A stretch of DNA of 64,000 nucleotides from contig OY288256.1 of NCBI GenBank assembly GCA_958450325.1, positions 43,418,953 through 43,482,952 of the forward strand. The letters run 5' to 3'. Below the pieces are notes generated by a model, which worked only from the letters and a program-made list of their open reading frames with translations, had not been told where the DNA came from and searched no databases. Origin of the DNA: Agrostemma githago. Taxonomy: Eukaryota; Streptophyta; Magnoliopsida; Caryophyllales; Caryophyllaceae. The translations under genes were made by a program, and so were the position numbers. This document shows, in pieces, positions 29,214 to 41,576 of this stretch. The first letter of the stretch is position 1, and every line of letters starts with the position of its first letter.

Positions 29214-30791
29214 TGATGGTAAGGGATTCGTCACGTCTCTAGCCGATCAATATAACACCGACTAACCTAGTGGGTAGCTAGGGCAAGTCGGGATCGATTC
29301 CACGAGGACGGTATATCAAGGTTTAGACTAGGTCGGCCTACAACGAGACTAAATTACCAAACAAACACGAAGAAGCGATAAATGGAAAACTATTAAGGAG
29401 GAGGAGTAAGAACTAGACTAATGATCGAACTAATAAATAAACTAGAGTAAACGATGTCTAACTAAGAAGATGTATCAAATATGGAAAGAAGTGAGGTAGG
29501 TCGGGTTTATAGAGGTAGAAGGGTAATTGGGGTGATCAAGGGTAAAGGTGTCTCCTAATCGCTAGAGTCGGTCCGGGCTCTCGCAACTTAGACCGATGTC
29601 AAGGTGAGTCCGGGCTCTCGCAACTTAGACCCTAGTCGGCACTCTCGTGACTATGACTATTCTCAACATTTCCACAAAATAAGCAATCAATGAGAAGATG
29701 AACACAAGTATGGGAAGCATGGCCACTACAACTCACACAAGCATATCAACAAACACATAGAGTGCCTACAATGTGACTAACAACAAAGATGTAACCTTTT
29801 CCCTTTAATCAACCCTAATCATCCATAATCTACCCCTAATCCCCCTACTAACCCCACAAGAAGACTACTCACTCATAATAAAGAACAAACTAACAATCAT
29901 AAAGGAAATCAATACCACTAAACAAGCATCCATAATGAATAACAAGAGTAATAACAATAACAATATGAAAAGATTCAAACAAGATTTAATAAACTAAGAA
30001 CAAGAGTAGAGATGATTATACCAATACTAGATGAGGAAAAGATGAGAACTTGTATAAATAAGAAACCCAAATAGAACCCCAAGGTTGTCAATCTTGGAAT
30101 AATCTTCAAGAATCTTCTTAATACAAGATTAATTACGATAATTAACTAAGGATTAACTAAGAGTAGTGGAAGATTAAAGCTAATGAGTGATAGTAAATCT
30201 AGGGTTTTTGGAGGCTTAAACTAATGTAGGGTAAGATAAAAGATGTCTTAAAATTACAAGAAGGGAGTATATATATGGGTACAAGAGTGAAGGAGAAGAA
30301 AAGAAGAGGCTCGTGCTGCCTCTGTAGCTTCCCGACCGGGACGGATCATCCCGATCGGGACGGCTCTGTCATCCCGAACGGGACGAGTTGGTCCCGACCG
30401 GGATGGGCTCACAGCAGCCATCCTAATGTAGCACCCCATCCCGAACGGGATGGGTCTTGTATGCCTTCCTTAAACACTCTTTGGTCCTTCCTTGCCTCTC
30501 ATGGGCTTCCCACCGATTCTCGGGACTCGGGATCGGGTCTCGGAGGCTCAAGATTGGGCCCCAAGGTCTCGGGGTCGATTCCAAGGTCTCGAGTCATCGT
30601 TCCTTTATCTCGTTGGCTCCAAAATGTGTATGTATTGAGTCGGAATCGCTCCAACTCTTCCAATTCGGCCTCGGGAACCTGAAACGAACTAAAGGAAGCA
30701 TAAGAAGCCCATGAATCGCTCCAAAGGAGCGATTCCACAAGGAAAAAGGGACCAAAACACAACAAATAGGCACTACAAACAACACTTATCA
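29214..30791 (-). repeat. E4 5' LTR
   Basis: The LTR is 1,578 bp. Palindromes start at 30330, 30349, 30372, 30392 and 30439 (19, 23, 20, 47), the same layout as the partner LTR. One centre differs (GAAC against GATC in the 3' LTR). Confidence 0.93.
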
Positions 30792-32551
30792 TTAGTCGAC
30801 ACTGTAGGTAAGTGAGACCCCGCCCCCTTTAGCGATGAGCCAAGAGGGTCGTCCCATGCCCGAAACCGCTTAACTAGTCCAAGTAAAAAGGTGGAATTAT
30901 TTGCAAAGTGAGGGAAGACCGACCACTACCTCTATCATCCTTCCTAGGGACTCGGTCCTTTGGTAGGCTCTTCACGGTAATAGTCGGTAAAAGGCTTATT
31001 TTTGAGAGGGGATTCTTTTTGTGAGACGGTTTTCTTTTGGCATTTTTTTCTTTCTTTTGCATATTTGCTTTGTGTATTGCTATGCCATTTCTTATTCTTC
31101 TTTTCTATTTTCTTTTTGGTTTTTTGTGCCTTTTCTTTTTCTTCAATCTTTTCTTTCTTTCATTTCTTTCATTTTCTTTTCTTTGCCCTTCTTGGCTTGA
31201 TTTGAGTGTTAGGCGTTTTTTTTGCAACTAAGAAAGAGAGACTTCAACAAATTGCAATTTATTGTGTGGATATGTGTAGGAGGTAGGGTAATGGGTGAGT
31301 CGGGGGTCGCGATTTCCCTTCAAACCCACAAAAAAGGGGAAAACTTGGACTAATCAAACGATCCCAAACACGGTCACCTAAGGGACGAGACTCGGCAACC
31401 AAGGCCTATTCACACCGTGGGTGGTCATAAATGTCAAAAGTGCAAATCCCGTAGTAAATCCCTAGTGAGCTAGGTGGACTCAAGGTAAAGGACCAACGGA
31501 ATCATTGATTTAGGTTCATTCTACTAGACCTAAGTCCAAGACTCGATTTACACTACTAGAAAGGAAAAGTAAATACTCGCACCCTAGCCTCTAAACCGGG
31601 TTTTCGAAAACCATTTACACACTAGACACAACTACACACCACAAAAAAAAGACTCAACAAAGAACGAAAGAAAAAGAAGCAAAAGCAACAAAACAAAAAC
31701 AAAACGAAACGAACACATAAACAACACAAACACCACCCCGAGCTTCCAAACAAGCCACCAAATCAACCACAACTTTGCAAAGCTCCACCCGAGCACACAA
31801 CATCACAATCTCTTTCAAACTCCGCAAGAGATAAAGAAGAAAAAGGGATAAAGATGTTACCGGAAGTCTTGAAAGCTCTCCAAAGCTATCGGTGATTTAA
31901 GCAACCTAAAAGGAAAAAGGGAGGCAAAACACGCACAACACGACAAATATACGATACAAAAACATAAGAAGGAAAACACACACAAGAAAATCGTTTCGAT
32001 TTTTTTCGAAATTTTTTCAAATTTTTAGGGTTTTTAAAGATTATTTCGAAAAACTACGAAAATAAAACTAATTATGCTAGAATATCGCTCCCCCACACTT
32101 AAACCGAGCAATGTCCTCATGCTCGATCGTAGTGTGTGGAGACACAAAAGAAAAGAAAAGAAACTACGAAAATAAAGCTAAAGAACAAAAAGGGAAAGTG
32201 AAGAAAAGGGTAGAAGGTGTCCGGCCGGGGTGTAGTCAAGTCACCGTGGGCCGAGACAAGAAAAGATATGGAAAGGGAGGAAATAAAAAGAAGGAAATAA
32301 AAGGAAATGGGAGGGGAGGAATAGGTGTAATGAAGTCACCTAGCCCGGATTCCGCCCAAATCCGACTAAATCCTACAAAAAGGGTGAAAAATCTTTTAAA
32401 CTTGGATTTTGAAAGGACTCTCGATGTAGTCACATCATCGAGAGTCGGGAGCAACCATTACCAAGGCCTCGAAGGCCACCATGACACCAAGACACAAAAG
32501 TGTACAAGGGGAAGGGGACAAGCAAGGGAAAACAAGCAACAACAAAAACGG
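30792..32551 (-). other. E5 3' non-coding region, left part
   Basis: It begins at TTAGTCGACACTG, next to E4, and runs through the purine tract, internal polypurine-like tract (32088-32102), H3 (32222-32253), a decayed H2 (about 32318-32345) and H1 (32416-32446). The last 125 bp (32427-32551) are repeated at 37261-37371. Confidence 0.85.
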
Positions 32552-34083
32552 TTCAAGACTCCCGGTAACATCTTATCCCTTTTTCTTCTTTACCTCTTGC
32601 GGAGTTTGGAGGAGATTGTGTGTTGTGTGCTCGGGTGGAGCTTTGTAAAGTGTGGTTGATTTGGTGGCTTGTTTGGATGATCGGGGTGGTGTTTATGTTG
32701 TGTTTGTGTTAATTTTGTGTTGTTTTTGTTTCGTTGCTTTTACTTCTTTTTCTTTCGTTCTTGTTGAGTCTTTTTTTGTGTGTTTTTGTGTCTTGTGTGT
32801 AAATGGTTTTCGAAAACCCGGTTTAGAGGCTAGTGTGTGAGTGTGTACTTTCCCTTTTTAGTAGTGTAAATCGAGTCTTGGACTTTAGCCTAGTAGAATG
32901 ACCCTAAATCAATGAATTCGTTGGTCCTTTACCTTGAGTCCACCTAGCTTACTAGGAATTTACTACGGGATTTGCACTTTTGACCATTATGACCACCCAC
33001 GGTGTGAAAAGGCCTTGGTTACCGAGTCTCGTCCCTTAGGTGACCGTGTTTAGGATTGTTTGATTAGTCCAAGTTCTCCACTTTTTATGGGTTTGAAGGG
33101 AAGGGCCCGTCCCGACTTACCCATTCACCTACCTCCTACACATCTCCACACAATAAATTGCAAATTGTTGATTTCTACCTTTCTTGTTATACAATGAAAA
33201 TGCCAAAAAGCCAAATCTTGCCAAAAAGGGCAAAGAAAAGAAAAGAAAGAACAAAAAAATGAAAGAAAGAAAAGAAATGAAGAAAAAGAAAAGGCACAAA
33301 AGCCAAAAAGAAAATAGAAAAGAAGAAAAAGAAATGGCATGACAACAAACAAATCAAAACGTCGAAAAGAAAGAAAATGCCAAAAGAAAACCCGTCTCAC
33401 AAAAAGAAATCCCCACAAAAATAAGTCTTTTCCGACTTTTGCCGTGAAGAGCCTACCAAAGGACCGAGTCCCGAGGAAGGATGATAGCGGCATTAGTCGG
33501 TCTTCCCTCATTTTGCATGTTTTCCACCTTTTTACTTGGACTAGTTAGGCGGTTTTGGGCACGGGACGACCCTCTTGGCTCACGCTAAAGGGGGCGGGGT
33601 CTCACTTACCTACAGTGTCGACTAACACCGTGGTTCTTCACTTTTCCACTCCGCCGATCGTCCCGTAGTACGTTTTTAGAAAGTTAGGAGGACCTAGGTA
33701 AGTTACCAACGTTTTTGTTGCTTTATCGTCATACTATTAGGGTTTAGTCCACCTTGGTTTGTATTGCTAGCTTGGGAACGTTGTCACTTGCCTCGAGTCC
33801 TAAACTGGTGCTTCTTTCACCGCTTTTAGAGGGAAGCGGTATTTCTTTTGTTTTAGGTGCAACCGTCTAAGTGTTTGTTTGTGTGTTTGTTTGTTTGTGT
33901 GTTTTGTGTCCGGTTGCATTCGCGGTTTTGTCGCAAGACCCGACTTGCCTTGCGGAGTGCACTTTTCATCTAAGTGTACTCGCATGAGTTGAAAGGGCGT
34001 AGGGTGCGCTAATACCCATTCGGCTAGTGTAGTAGTTAGTATGTGCTTACTCGAGGGCGAGTAAGGGTTAAGTGTGGGGGAGT

Positions 34084-35640
34084 TGATAAGTGTAGTTTGT
34101 AGTGCCTATTTGTTGTGTTTTGGTCCCATTTTCCTTTTGGAATCGCTCCTTGGGGGCGGTTCATGGGCTTCTTATGCTTCCTTTAGTTCGTTTCAGGTTC
34201 CCGAGACCGATTTGGAAGAGTTGGAGCAATTCCGACTCAATACATACACATTTTGGAGCCAACGAAACTAAGGAACGATGACTTGATGCCTTGGAATCGA
34301 TCCCGAGACCTTGGGGTCCGATCCCGAGACCTTGGGGTCCAATCCCGAGTCCCGAGATTCGATGGGAAGGCCATGAGAGGCAAGGAGGGACCAAAAAGCT
34401 TTTAAGGGAAGCCTACAAGACCCATCCTGTTCGGGATGGGGTGCGCTTTGAAGAGTGCTGCTGTGGGTCCGTCCCGATCGGGACCAACCCGTCCCGGTCG
34501 GGATGACAGGCCGTCCCGGTCGGGACCGTGATGCTGCTGCACGACTTCTTTTCTTTTCTTCTCCTTCATTCTTGTACCCATATATATACTCCCTTCTTAT
34601 AATGTTAAGACATCTTATCTTACCCTAGACTAGTTTAAGCCTCCATTAAGCATTAAACCCTAGATTAGCATTCCTCTCATTAGCTTAATTCTCTTTTAAA
34701 TCTGTAGATAATTATTGTAATTAGTCTTGGATTAAGGGATACTTGAAGATTGTTCCAAGCTTGACAACCTTGGGATTGTATTTGGGTTTCTCATTAATGC
34801 AAGTTTTCATCTTTTCTTCATCTAGTGTTGGTATAATCTTTCTTCACCCTTGTTCTTTGTTATTTAATCAAGTTTCATCTTTTACTTATTGTTATTGTTA
34901 GTATTTGTTATTATGGATGTTTGAGTTGATTTCTTTTATGATTGTTAGTTTGTTCTTTATCATGAGTGAGTAGTTTCTTTGTGGGGTTAGTAGGGGAATT
35001 AGGGGTAGATTATGGATGATTAGGGTTGATTAAGGGAAAAGGGTGAATCTTTGTTGTTAGTCACATTGTGGGCACTCCATGTGTTTGTTGATATGCTTGT
35101 GTGAGTTGTAGTGGCCATGCTTCCCATACTTGTGTTCATCTTCTCATTGTTTGCTTATTTTGTGGAAATGTTGAGAATAGTTTAGTCACGAGAGTGCGGA
35201 CTAGGGTCTAAGTTGCGAGAGCCCGGACCCACCTTGACATCGGTCTAAGTTGCGAGAGCCCGGACCGACTCTAGCAATTAGGAGACACCTATACCCTTGA
35301 TCACCCCAATTACCCTTCTACTCTTATGAACTCGACCTACCCCACTTCCTTCCATATTTGATCCGTCCTTTTAGTTAGCCATAGTTTACTCTAGTTTACT
35401 TGTTAGTTTGATTATTAGCATTGTTTAGCATCATTAGTCTAGTTCTTACTCCTCCTCCATCCTAGTTTTCCAATCATCGTTTCTTTGTGTTTGTTTGGTG
35501 ACCTAGTCTCGTTTTAGGTGAACATAGTCTAAAATTCGCCTTACCGTCCTCGTGGATACGGTCCCGACTTACCCTAGCTACCCACTAGGTATAATCGGTA
35601 GTTTATTGTTGGTTCGGGACGTGACAAATCCTTACCATCA
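34084..35640 (+). repeat. E6 LTR A
   Basis: The LTR is 1,557 bp, from TGATAAGTG to CCATCA, after a polypurine tract. There are four palindromes, at 34425, 34472, 34492 and 34514 (47, 20, 22), against six in LTR B; one is missing from each group. Confidence 0.92.
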
Positions 35641-35643
35641 ATT

Positions 35644-35661
35644 TGGCGCCGTTGTCGGGGA
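35644..35661 (+). promoter_or_regulatory. Primer binding site directly joined to an LTR (E6)
   Basis: TGGCGCCGTTGTCGGGGA has one change from the other copies. Its last two bases, GA, are also the second and third bases of LTR B, whose first T is absent. Confidence 0.9.
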
Positions 35662-37260
35662 TAAGTGTAGTTTGTAGTGCCTATTTGTTGTGTTTTGGTC
35701 CCATTTTTCTTGTGGAATCGCTCCTTGGGGGCGGTTCATGGGCTTCTTATGCTTCCTTTAGTTCGTTTCAGGTTCCCGAGACCGATTTGGAAGAGTTGGA
35801 GCAATTCCGACTCAATACATACACATTTTGGAGCCAACGAAACTAAGGAACGATGACTTGATGCCTTGGAATCGATCCCGAGGCCTTGGGGTCCAATCCC
35901 GAGCCTCCGAGACCCGATCCCGAGTCCCGAGATTCGATGGGAAGCCCATGAGAGGCAAGGAGGGACCAAAAAGCTTTTAAGGGAAGCCTACAAGACCCAT
36001 CCCGTTCGGGATGGCCTCATCCCGTTCGGGATGGGGTGCGCTTTGAAGAGTGATGCTGTGGGTCCGTCCCGATCGGGACCAACCCGTCCCGGTCGGGATG
36101 ACAGGCCGTCCCGGTCGGGATGATCTATCCCGGTCGGGACCGTGATGCTGCTGCACGACTTCTTTTCTTTTCTTCTCCTTCATTCTTGTACCCATATATA
36201 TACTCCCTTCTTATAATGTTAAGACATCTTATCTTACCCTAGACTAGTTTAAGCCTCCATTAACATTCAAAACCCTAGATTAGTGCTACTCTCATTAGTT
36301 TAATTCTCTCTTTAATCTTTAGTTAATCATTGTAATTAGTTCTTGGATTAAGGGGATTCTTGAAGATTGTTCCAAGCTTGACAACCTTGGGATTTTATTT
36401 GGGTTTCTTATTAATACAAGTTCTCTTCTTTTTCATCCATTGTTTGTTGGTATAATCTTCTTCTCTTATTTACTCTTGTTCTTAGTTTGTTAATCAAGTT
36501 TGAATCTTTATATTTTGTTTATAGTTATTGTTATTGTTCATTATGGATGTTTGGATGTTCAAGTTGTTTTCTTTTATTATTGTTAGTTTTTCATTGATAA
36601 TGAGTGAGTAGATTACTTGTGGGGTTAGTAGGGGGATTAGGGGTAGATTATGGATGATCAGGGTTGATTAAGGGAAAAGGGTGAATCTTTGTTGTTAGTC
36701 ACATTGAGGGCATCCTATGTGTTTGTTGATATGCTTGTATGAGTTGTAGTGGCCATGCTTCCCATACTTGTGCTCATCTTCTCATTAATTGTCTATTATG
36801 TGGAAATGTTGAGAATAGTTTAGTCGCGAGAGCGCGGACTAGGGTCTAAGTTGCGAGAGCCCGGACCCACCTTGGCATCGGTTTAAGTTGCGAGAGCCCG
36901 GACCGACCCTAGCAATTAGGAGACACCTATACCCTTGATCACCCAAATTACCCATCTACTCTTATGAACTCGACCTACCCCACTTCTTTCCATATTTGAG
37001 TTCACCTCCTTAGTTAGCCATAGTTTACTGTAGTTTACTTGTTAGTTCATCATTAGTCTAGTTCCCACTTCTCCTCCACCATAGTTTTCCATTTATCGCT
37101 TCTTTGTGTTTGTTTGGTAGCATAGTCTCGTTGTAGGCCGACCTAGTCTAAACTTTGCAATACCGTCTCCGTGGATACGTTCCCGACTTGCCCTAGCTAC
37201 CCGCTAGGCTAGTTGGTTGTTTTATTGATCGGTTAGGGACGTGACAAATCCCTCCCATTA
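35660..37260 (+). repeat. E6 LTR B
   Basis: The LTR starts GATAAGTG and ends CCCATTA instead of CCATCA. Six palindromes start at 36000, 36020, 36067, 36087, 36109 and 36128 (20, 47, 20, 22, 19), the full 2-gap-4 layout. Confidence 0.9.
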
Positions 37261-38233
37261 TAGTCACATCATCGAGAGTCGGGAGCAACCATTACCAAGG
37301 CCTCGAAGGCCACCATGAAACCAAGACACAAAAGTGTACAAGGGGAAGGGGACAAGCAACAACAAAAACGGAAAAGAAAGGATAGTTGCTATACTCATAG
37401 GTTAGCAACTCACTCTCTCCATCGTCTTCAATGGTCAATAATTTCACTTTGCTTGTCGTCATCATTGTCATCCCTCTTCAAGCTTGAAAGTATCACATGG
37501 TTGAGGTAGTAAGCTTGCAATTGTGTGAGGAGGTGAGATTTGATGTGAGGCTTGGTGTAAAGTGAATAGGAAATGAAGTGAGGGTATGCAAATGAAGTAT
37601 ATGGGTCATACGATATGAGCACGGAGAAGTAGGGAGGTTGGGAGGGGGTATAAAGTGGTAGGGTGGGCTCACATGATGAAGAAGAGGCCAAACGAGGAGA
37701 AGGGGACCATCCCGGTCGGGATGGATGGTCCCGGTCGGGATGCCTAACCCGTCCCGGTCGGGAAGCTCCCTTCCCGGTCGGGATGGCACTCCAGGAAACT
37801 CGAAATTATGCACCTTCATCCCGATCGGGATGGCGCCTTCCCGGTCGGGATGCCTCATCCTTCCCGGTCGGAAAGCTCCCTTCCCGGTCGGGATGAGTCT
37901 TCATGACCTCCATAACCCCAAAAAGCTCATCCAAAGCTCCAAAAACCGATTCCCTTACTCTCAATCCATGCTCTATCAATAGCCATTCCTCTCTAGGATT
38001 CACCTTCACTTCACACCTATGACAATGAGCTCAAATACAACATCAAATTCCCTCCCTCACATCGCTCATCAAAAATACCAAGTTACAAGAATTCACAAAA
38101 CACACCAATCCTAGAAACAAAATCATACAAAACACTACAAACACAAAAACTAAAGAGAAGAGAGAAAGGGGAATATACAACATGACGGTTCTTTAGGAAC
38201 TCCGTCAAACCGAGGATGGTGGACTCTCATTCT
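37261..38233 (-). other. E5 3' non-coding region, right part
   Basis: It begins with the second copy of the flank duplication (37261-37371, with a 13-base deletion and one visible substitution relative to the first). It then holds the palindrome array (37710-37893, starts 37710, 37729, 37752, 37772, 37819, 37839, 37862, 37882) and the post-ORF hairpin (38184-38206). There is no gene in it. Confidence 0.85.
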
Positions 38234-39583
38234 TCAACCATAGCCCTCAAGGGCTTGGAGGAGCAAGTCGAACACACGACCGACATCATAAAGACGGCCC
38301 AAAGAGTGCTCGAGCCAAGCTATCCTCCACGGCCTCCAAGGTGGAGGCAAGAAGTAGTCCTCAAAAGACCCAATATCATCTTTCATGTTGTCTCCGGGGT
38401 CTATCCATCCTACGAGCTTCACCGACCTCTTCCTCCCTAGGCATCGCCTCCAATCACTAGCAAGCTTCAAGTCTTCATCATGAGGCCCAAAAAATGGCTT
38501 TGGCCCCATTTCCTTGTTGCACACCCCAATACCTTCCTCAAGTTGTGGTTCCCCATCTTCATTACTTGTCCCCACATCTTCTTGGAGGAGAGAATTGAAA
38601 CTTCTACCGGCGGTTTCAATCTCTTCCAAACCATTGCTTGGTGTACTAGCAAGGGGCTCTTGATGTTTTTCCATATTATTGCACAAGGGCAACTTGAGGC
38701 TATCAATTTCACCCAACATCTTTACAAATTCCACCAACCCATCTAACTCACTATCCTCCTCCAATTCTTCACCAACGATGCCTTCACCAAGAGCCATATC
38801 CTCATTCGTCTCTTTTTGGGTAGACGATTGAGGTTCTTCAAAGCAAAGTTCGCTCCTCATAGGGAAATCATTAACGGCTTCGTCATTGGGTTGTTCCCCT
38901 TCCCCAAATGAACATCCCTCATCAAGTTGTAAAGATCGAGTTAAGAACATTAGGGTTTGAGCCGTTAAAGCATTCAATCTAGCTTTACATTCCTCTCTTT
39001 CCCTTCGGAGTTCGGCCAAGATTTCATAATCCTTTTGCAATTGGATGGCCATTTCTTGTTGGTTCTTTAGCATTTGAAGCATCGATTGATCTAACTCCAA
39101 GTTTGGCATTTGGTGGTCATTGGGGTCTTGTAAAGCTCCTTGAAAATCTTGATGATGCCCAAGGGGTGGGGCATCATATTTTTGGTAGTGAGGTTGAGAT
39201 GATTGGTAGTATTGTGGGTTATGGGGTTATTATTGTGGTTGAGGTGAAGGGTAATGTGGTGGGTTTTGGGGAAATTGGCTCCCATATGGTGAATCATGAT
39301 GAAACATGGTGGGGTCACATTGATAGCTTGAGTAATAGCCACCATGATCATATGATTGATAAGCGTTTACTTGTTGGTAGCCGTTTCCATATCCATGAAG
39401 TTCATACCCACTAGTGTCTTGATTACCCCAAGAAGCTTGATAGTAATTAGGGGTCATCATGTCATAGCTTTGATCCATAGAGGGAGAGGAGTAGCTCATA
39501 TTGGCTCCTAAGTGTGGGGAGTTTAGATCAAACCTCATGCTTGCTCGAAATCTTGGCTTGTACCCAGTTGGAAACCTCTCAAT
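38234..39583 (-). pseudogene. Type B Gag-derived tail protein, decayed (E5)
   Basis: This is homologous over its length to the E2 short gene. The start codon is lost (ATG to ATT at about 39581-39583) and two adjacent TAA stops (39227-39232) interrupt the Tyr/Gln/Pro-rich part; the frame is otherwise open from 39538 to 38234. It keeps about 50 residues after the coiled coil that E2 lacks, similar to E9. The C-terminus reads GRVFDLLLQALEGYG. The second half (291 codons from 39109) is open and could still be translated. Confidence 0.82.
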
Positions 39584-39844
39584 CTAGCAACCGTCCGTTT
39601 ATGCGGCTCTGAGTTGTAAAGAAGAGGATGGCGACCACCTCTAGGCAAAAACAGCGGACTAGGAACAAACGTGAGAAATCTAGTGCTTTTTGGGCACTAG
39701 ACAAGAAGGAAATAAACTTCACACACACAAGAAGCAAAGGGACTAAAAAAAAGAAAAAAAGAAAAACACAAAAACAAAAGACAAAGTCAAGTAACTAGGA
39801 AAACAAAGTCTAAACTAGCACCGTCCCCGGCAACGGCGCCAAAT
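39584..39844 (-). other. E5 leader and primer binding site
   Basis: The region contains degraded Gag N-terminal coding sequence, the leader hairpin (39679-39701) and the primer site on the minus strand (39824-39841). Confidence 0.85.
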
Positions 39845-41576
39845 TGATGGGAGGGATTTGCCGTGGATCCCCACCGTCAAATAATAACCGGCTAATCCTA
39901 GTGGGTAGCTAGGGTAAGTCGGGTCGAATCCACGGGGATGGTAAGAGGCGTCTAAACTAGGTCTACCCAAACACGAGACTCGGTCAACGAACTAAACTAG
40001 ACTAGAATGTTAAGGAGGGGAGAAGGCTAAGACTAAGACTAAGGTGACGGAGAAAACAAATAAGGAAAAGGGCTAGGATTAGGTCGGGTTCAAGGGGTGA
40101 TGGAATGGTCAAGGAAGAGCTAAGGTGAAGGGGTAGTCGGGTAATCTAGGTGCAGTTCGGGCTCTCCCTACGTAGACCAACCTAGAGGTTCTTGATAGGA
40201 CCCACCTTCGCGACACATATGACAAACGGGGTTACTAGCGTGCTATCGTAGCCTAGGTCACGTCCGGGCTCTCGCTACGTAGACCGACCTAGGGGTCGTC
40301 CTCACCGGGCTCTCGCAACGTAATGAGGGAACCAAACCCACGAGCAAACTATCACTCACAAGAGAAAAGGCAAGAAAAACAAGAATATGCATCTACATGT
40401 CATTCAAGCATTTCATCAAACATGTTCCATGCATCTAACCAAGAGGAAACCCAAATCTTCCACCAACATCTCCAGCAAACCCTTAATCACCCATTAAACA
40501 CCCAAATCACCCTACTAACCCTAGCAAGAGTCTACTCAAACATATCTAAAGGAAAACTAACACTAATCAAGAGAAACTAAAATAAGAATCAAAACATACA
40601 AACATAATGGAAAACTAACAAAGATGAACAATGAACAAAACCATGAACAATGAACAAAGAATGAAACTTTAATGATAAAACAAGATTAAGGGAAGGGAAA
40701 AGAGAGATTATACCAAACTATAGAAGATGAAAAGAATAAATCTTGCATATGTGGAAGAAAACCCAAAACAATCTCCCAAGGTTGTCAATCTTGGTTGAAT
40801 CTTGAAGAATCTCCTTAATACAAGAGCTAAACTAAGATTAACGATAAACTAAAGACTAATCTACACTAATCTATGATAATCTATGCTAAACTATGCTAGG
40901 GTTTGATGGGAAGTCAAGAACATATCATAGGATTACAAGAGGGGGGTATATATAGGGTTACAAGAGTGAAGGAGATGAAACAATGAAGCGCGGGCCTGTA
41001 ACTGATCCTTCCCGGTCGGGAAGAAGTGGTCCCGGTCGGGAAGGACCCCTTCCCGGTCGGGAAGGACCCCTTCCCGGTCGGGAAGACCCCTTCCCGGTCG
41101 GGAAGGACCCTTCCCGGTCGGGAAGGACCCTTCCCGGTCGGGAAGGACCCTTCCCGGTCGGGAAGGACCCATCACAGGAGCATCGTCAATTGTGCACCTC
41201 ATCCCGGACAGGATGAGGCCATTCCCGTCGGGGATGAGTCTTGTAGGCCTCCAATATGAACTTTTTGGTCCCTCCTTGGTTCTCATGGGCTTCTCACCGA
41301 TTCTCGGGGCTCGGGATCGAGTCTAAGAGGCTCGGGATTGGGTCCCAAGGTCTCGGGGTCGAATCCAAGGCAACGAGTGATCGTTCCTTCACTTCGTTGG
41401 CTCCAAAAAGTGTATGTATCGAGTCGGATTTGCTCCAATTCTTCACAAATGGTCTCGGGAACCTAAAACAAACTAAAGGAAGCATAAGTAACCCATAAAA
41501 CGCTCCCAAGGAGCGATTCCACTAGGAAAACGGGACCAAAACACAGCAAATTAGGCACTAAAAACTACACTTATCA
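39845..41576 (-). repeat. E5 5' LTR
   Basis: The LTR is 1,732 bp, the longest Athila-like LTR here. Part of the excess comes from an expanded palindrome array. TATATATA lies near 40948-40956. Confidence 0.92.
41010..41235. repeat. Expanded palindrome array of E5 LTR
   Basis: Eight TCCCGGTCGGGA copies start at 41010, 41030, 41051, 41072, 41092, 41112, 41132 and 41152 with a 20-21 bp period. A gap of about 50 bp and two decayed copies near 41202 and 41222 follow. All eight share the GGTC centre and the TTCCCGG...GGGAAGGACCC context, so this is a recent local expansion. Confidence 0.94.

Larger units (their letters stand above)
21267..30791 (-). mobile_element. E4: Athila-like element type A
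   Basis: The 3' LTR (21267-22639, cut by E3), the whole internal region and the 5' LTR (29214-30791) are present. Over the shared part the LTRs differ at roughly fifteen sites in about 1.37 kb by eye, so it is older than E1. It has inserted into the 3' non-coding region of E5: base 30792 continues a sequence that is uninterrupted at 23099 within E4 itself. Confidence 0.92.
32552..37260 (+). mobile_element. E6: rearranged block, 3' region - LTR - PBS - LTR
   Basis: The block lies in opposite orientation to E5. It holds 1.5 kb of 3' non-coding sequence (32552-34083) with purine tract, terminal stem-loops and polypurine tract, then LTR A (34084-35640), a primer site (35644-35661), then directly LTR B (35660-37260). 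The internal region that should separate primer site and next LTR is gone. The flanks are a 111-125 bp direct duplication rather than a 5-bp one, so it did not arrive by ordinary integration. Confidence 0.85.
30792..41576 (-). mobile_element. E5: Athila-like element type B
   Basis: It consists of the 5' LTR (39845-41576), primer site (39824-39841), a decayed short coding region, and a 3' non-coding region interrupted by E6 and cut by E4. The 3' LTR lies outside the window. E5 is inserted in the Tat element E7 just after codons reading FAWSY. Confidence 0.9.

Noticed and set aside
41010..41163. Regular palindromes with about 20-bp spacing, at first sight like a CRISPR array
   Set aside because: The intervening bases are not unique spacers, the motif is itself two-fold symmetric, and the setting is a plant LTR.
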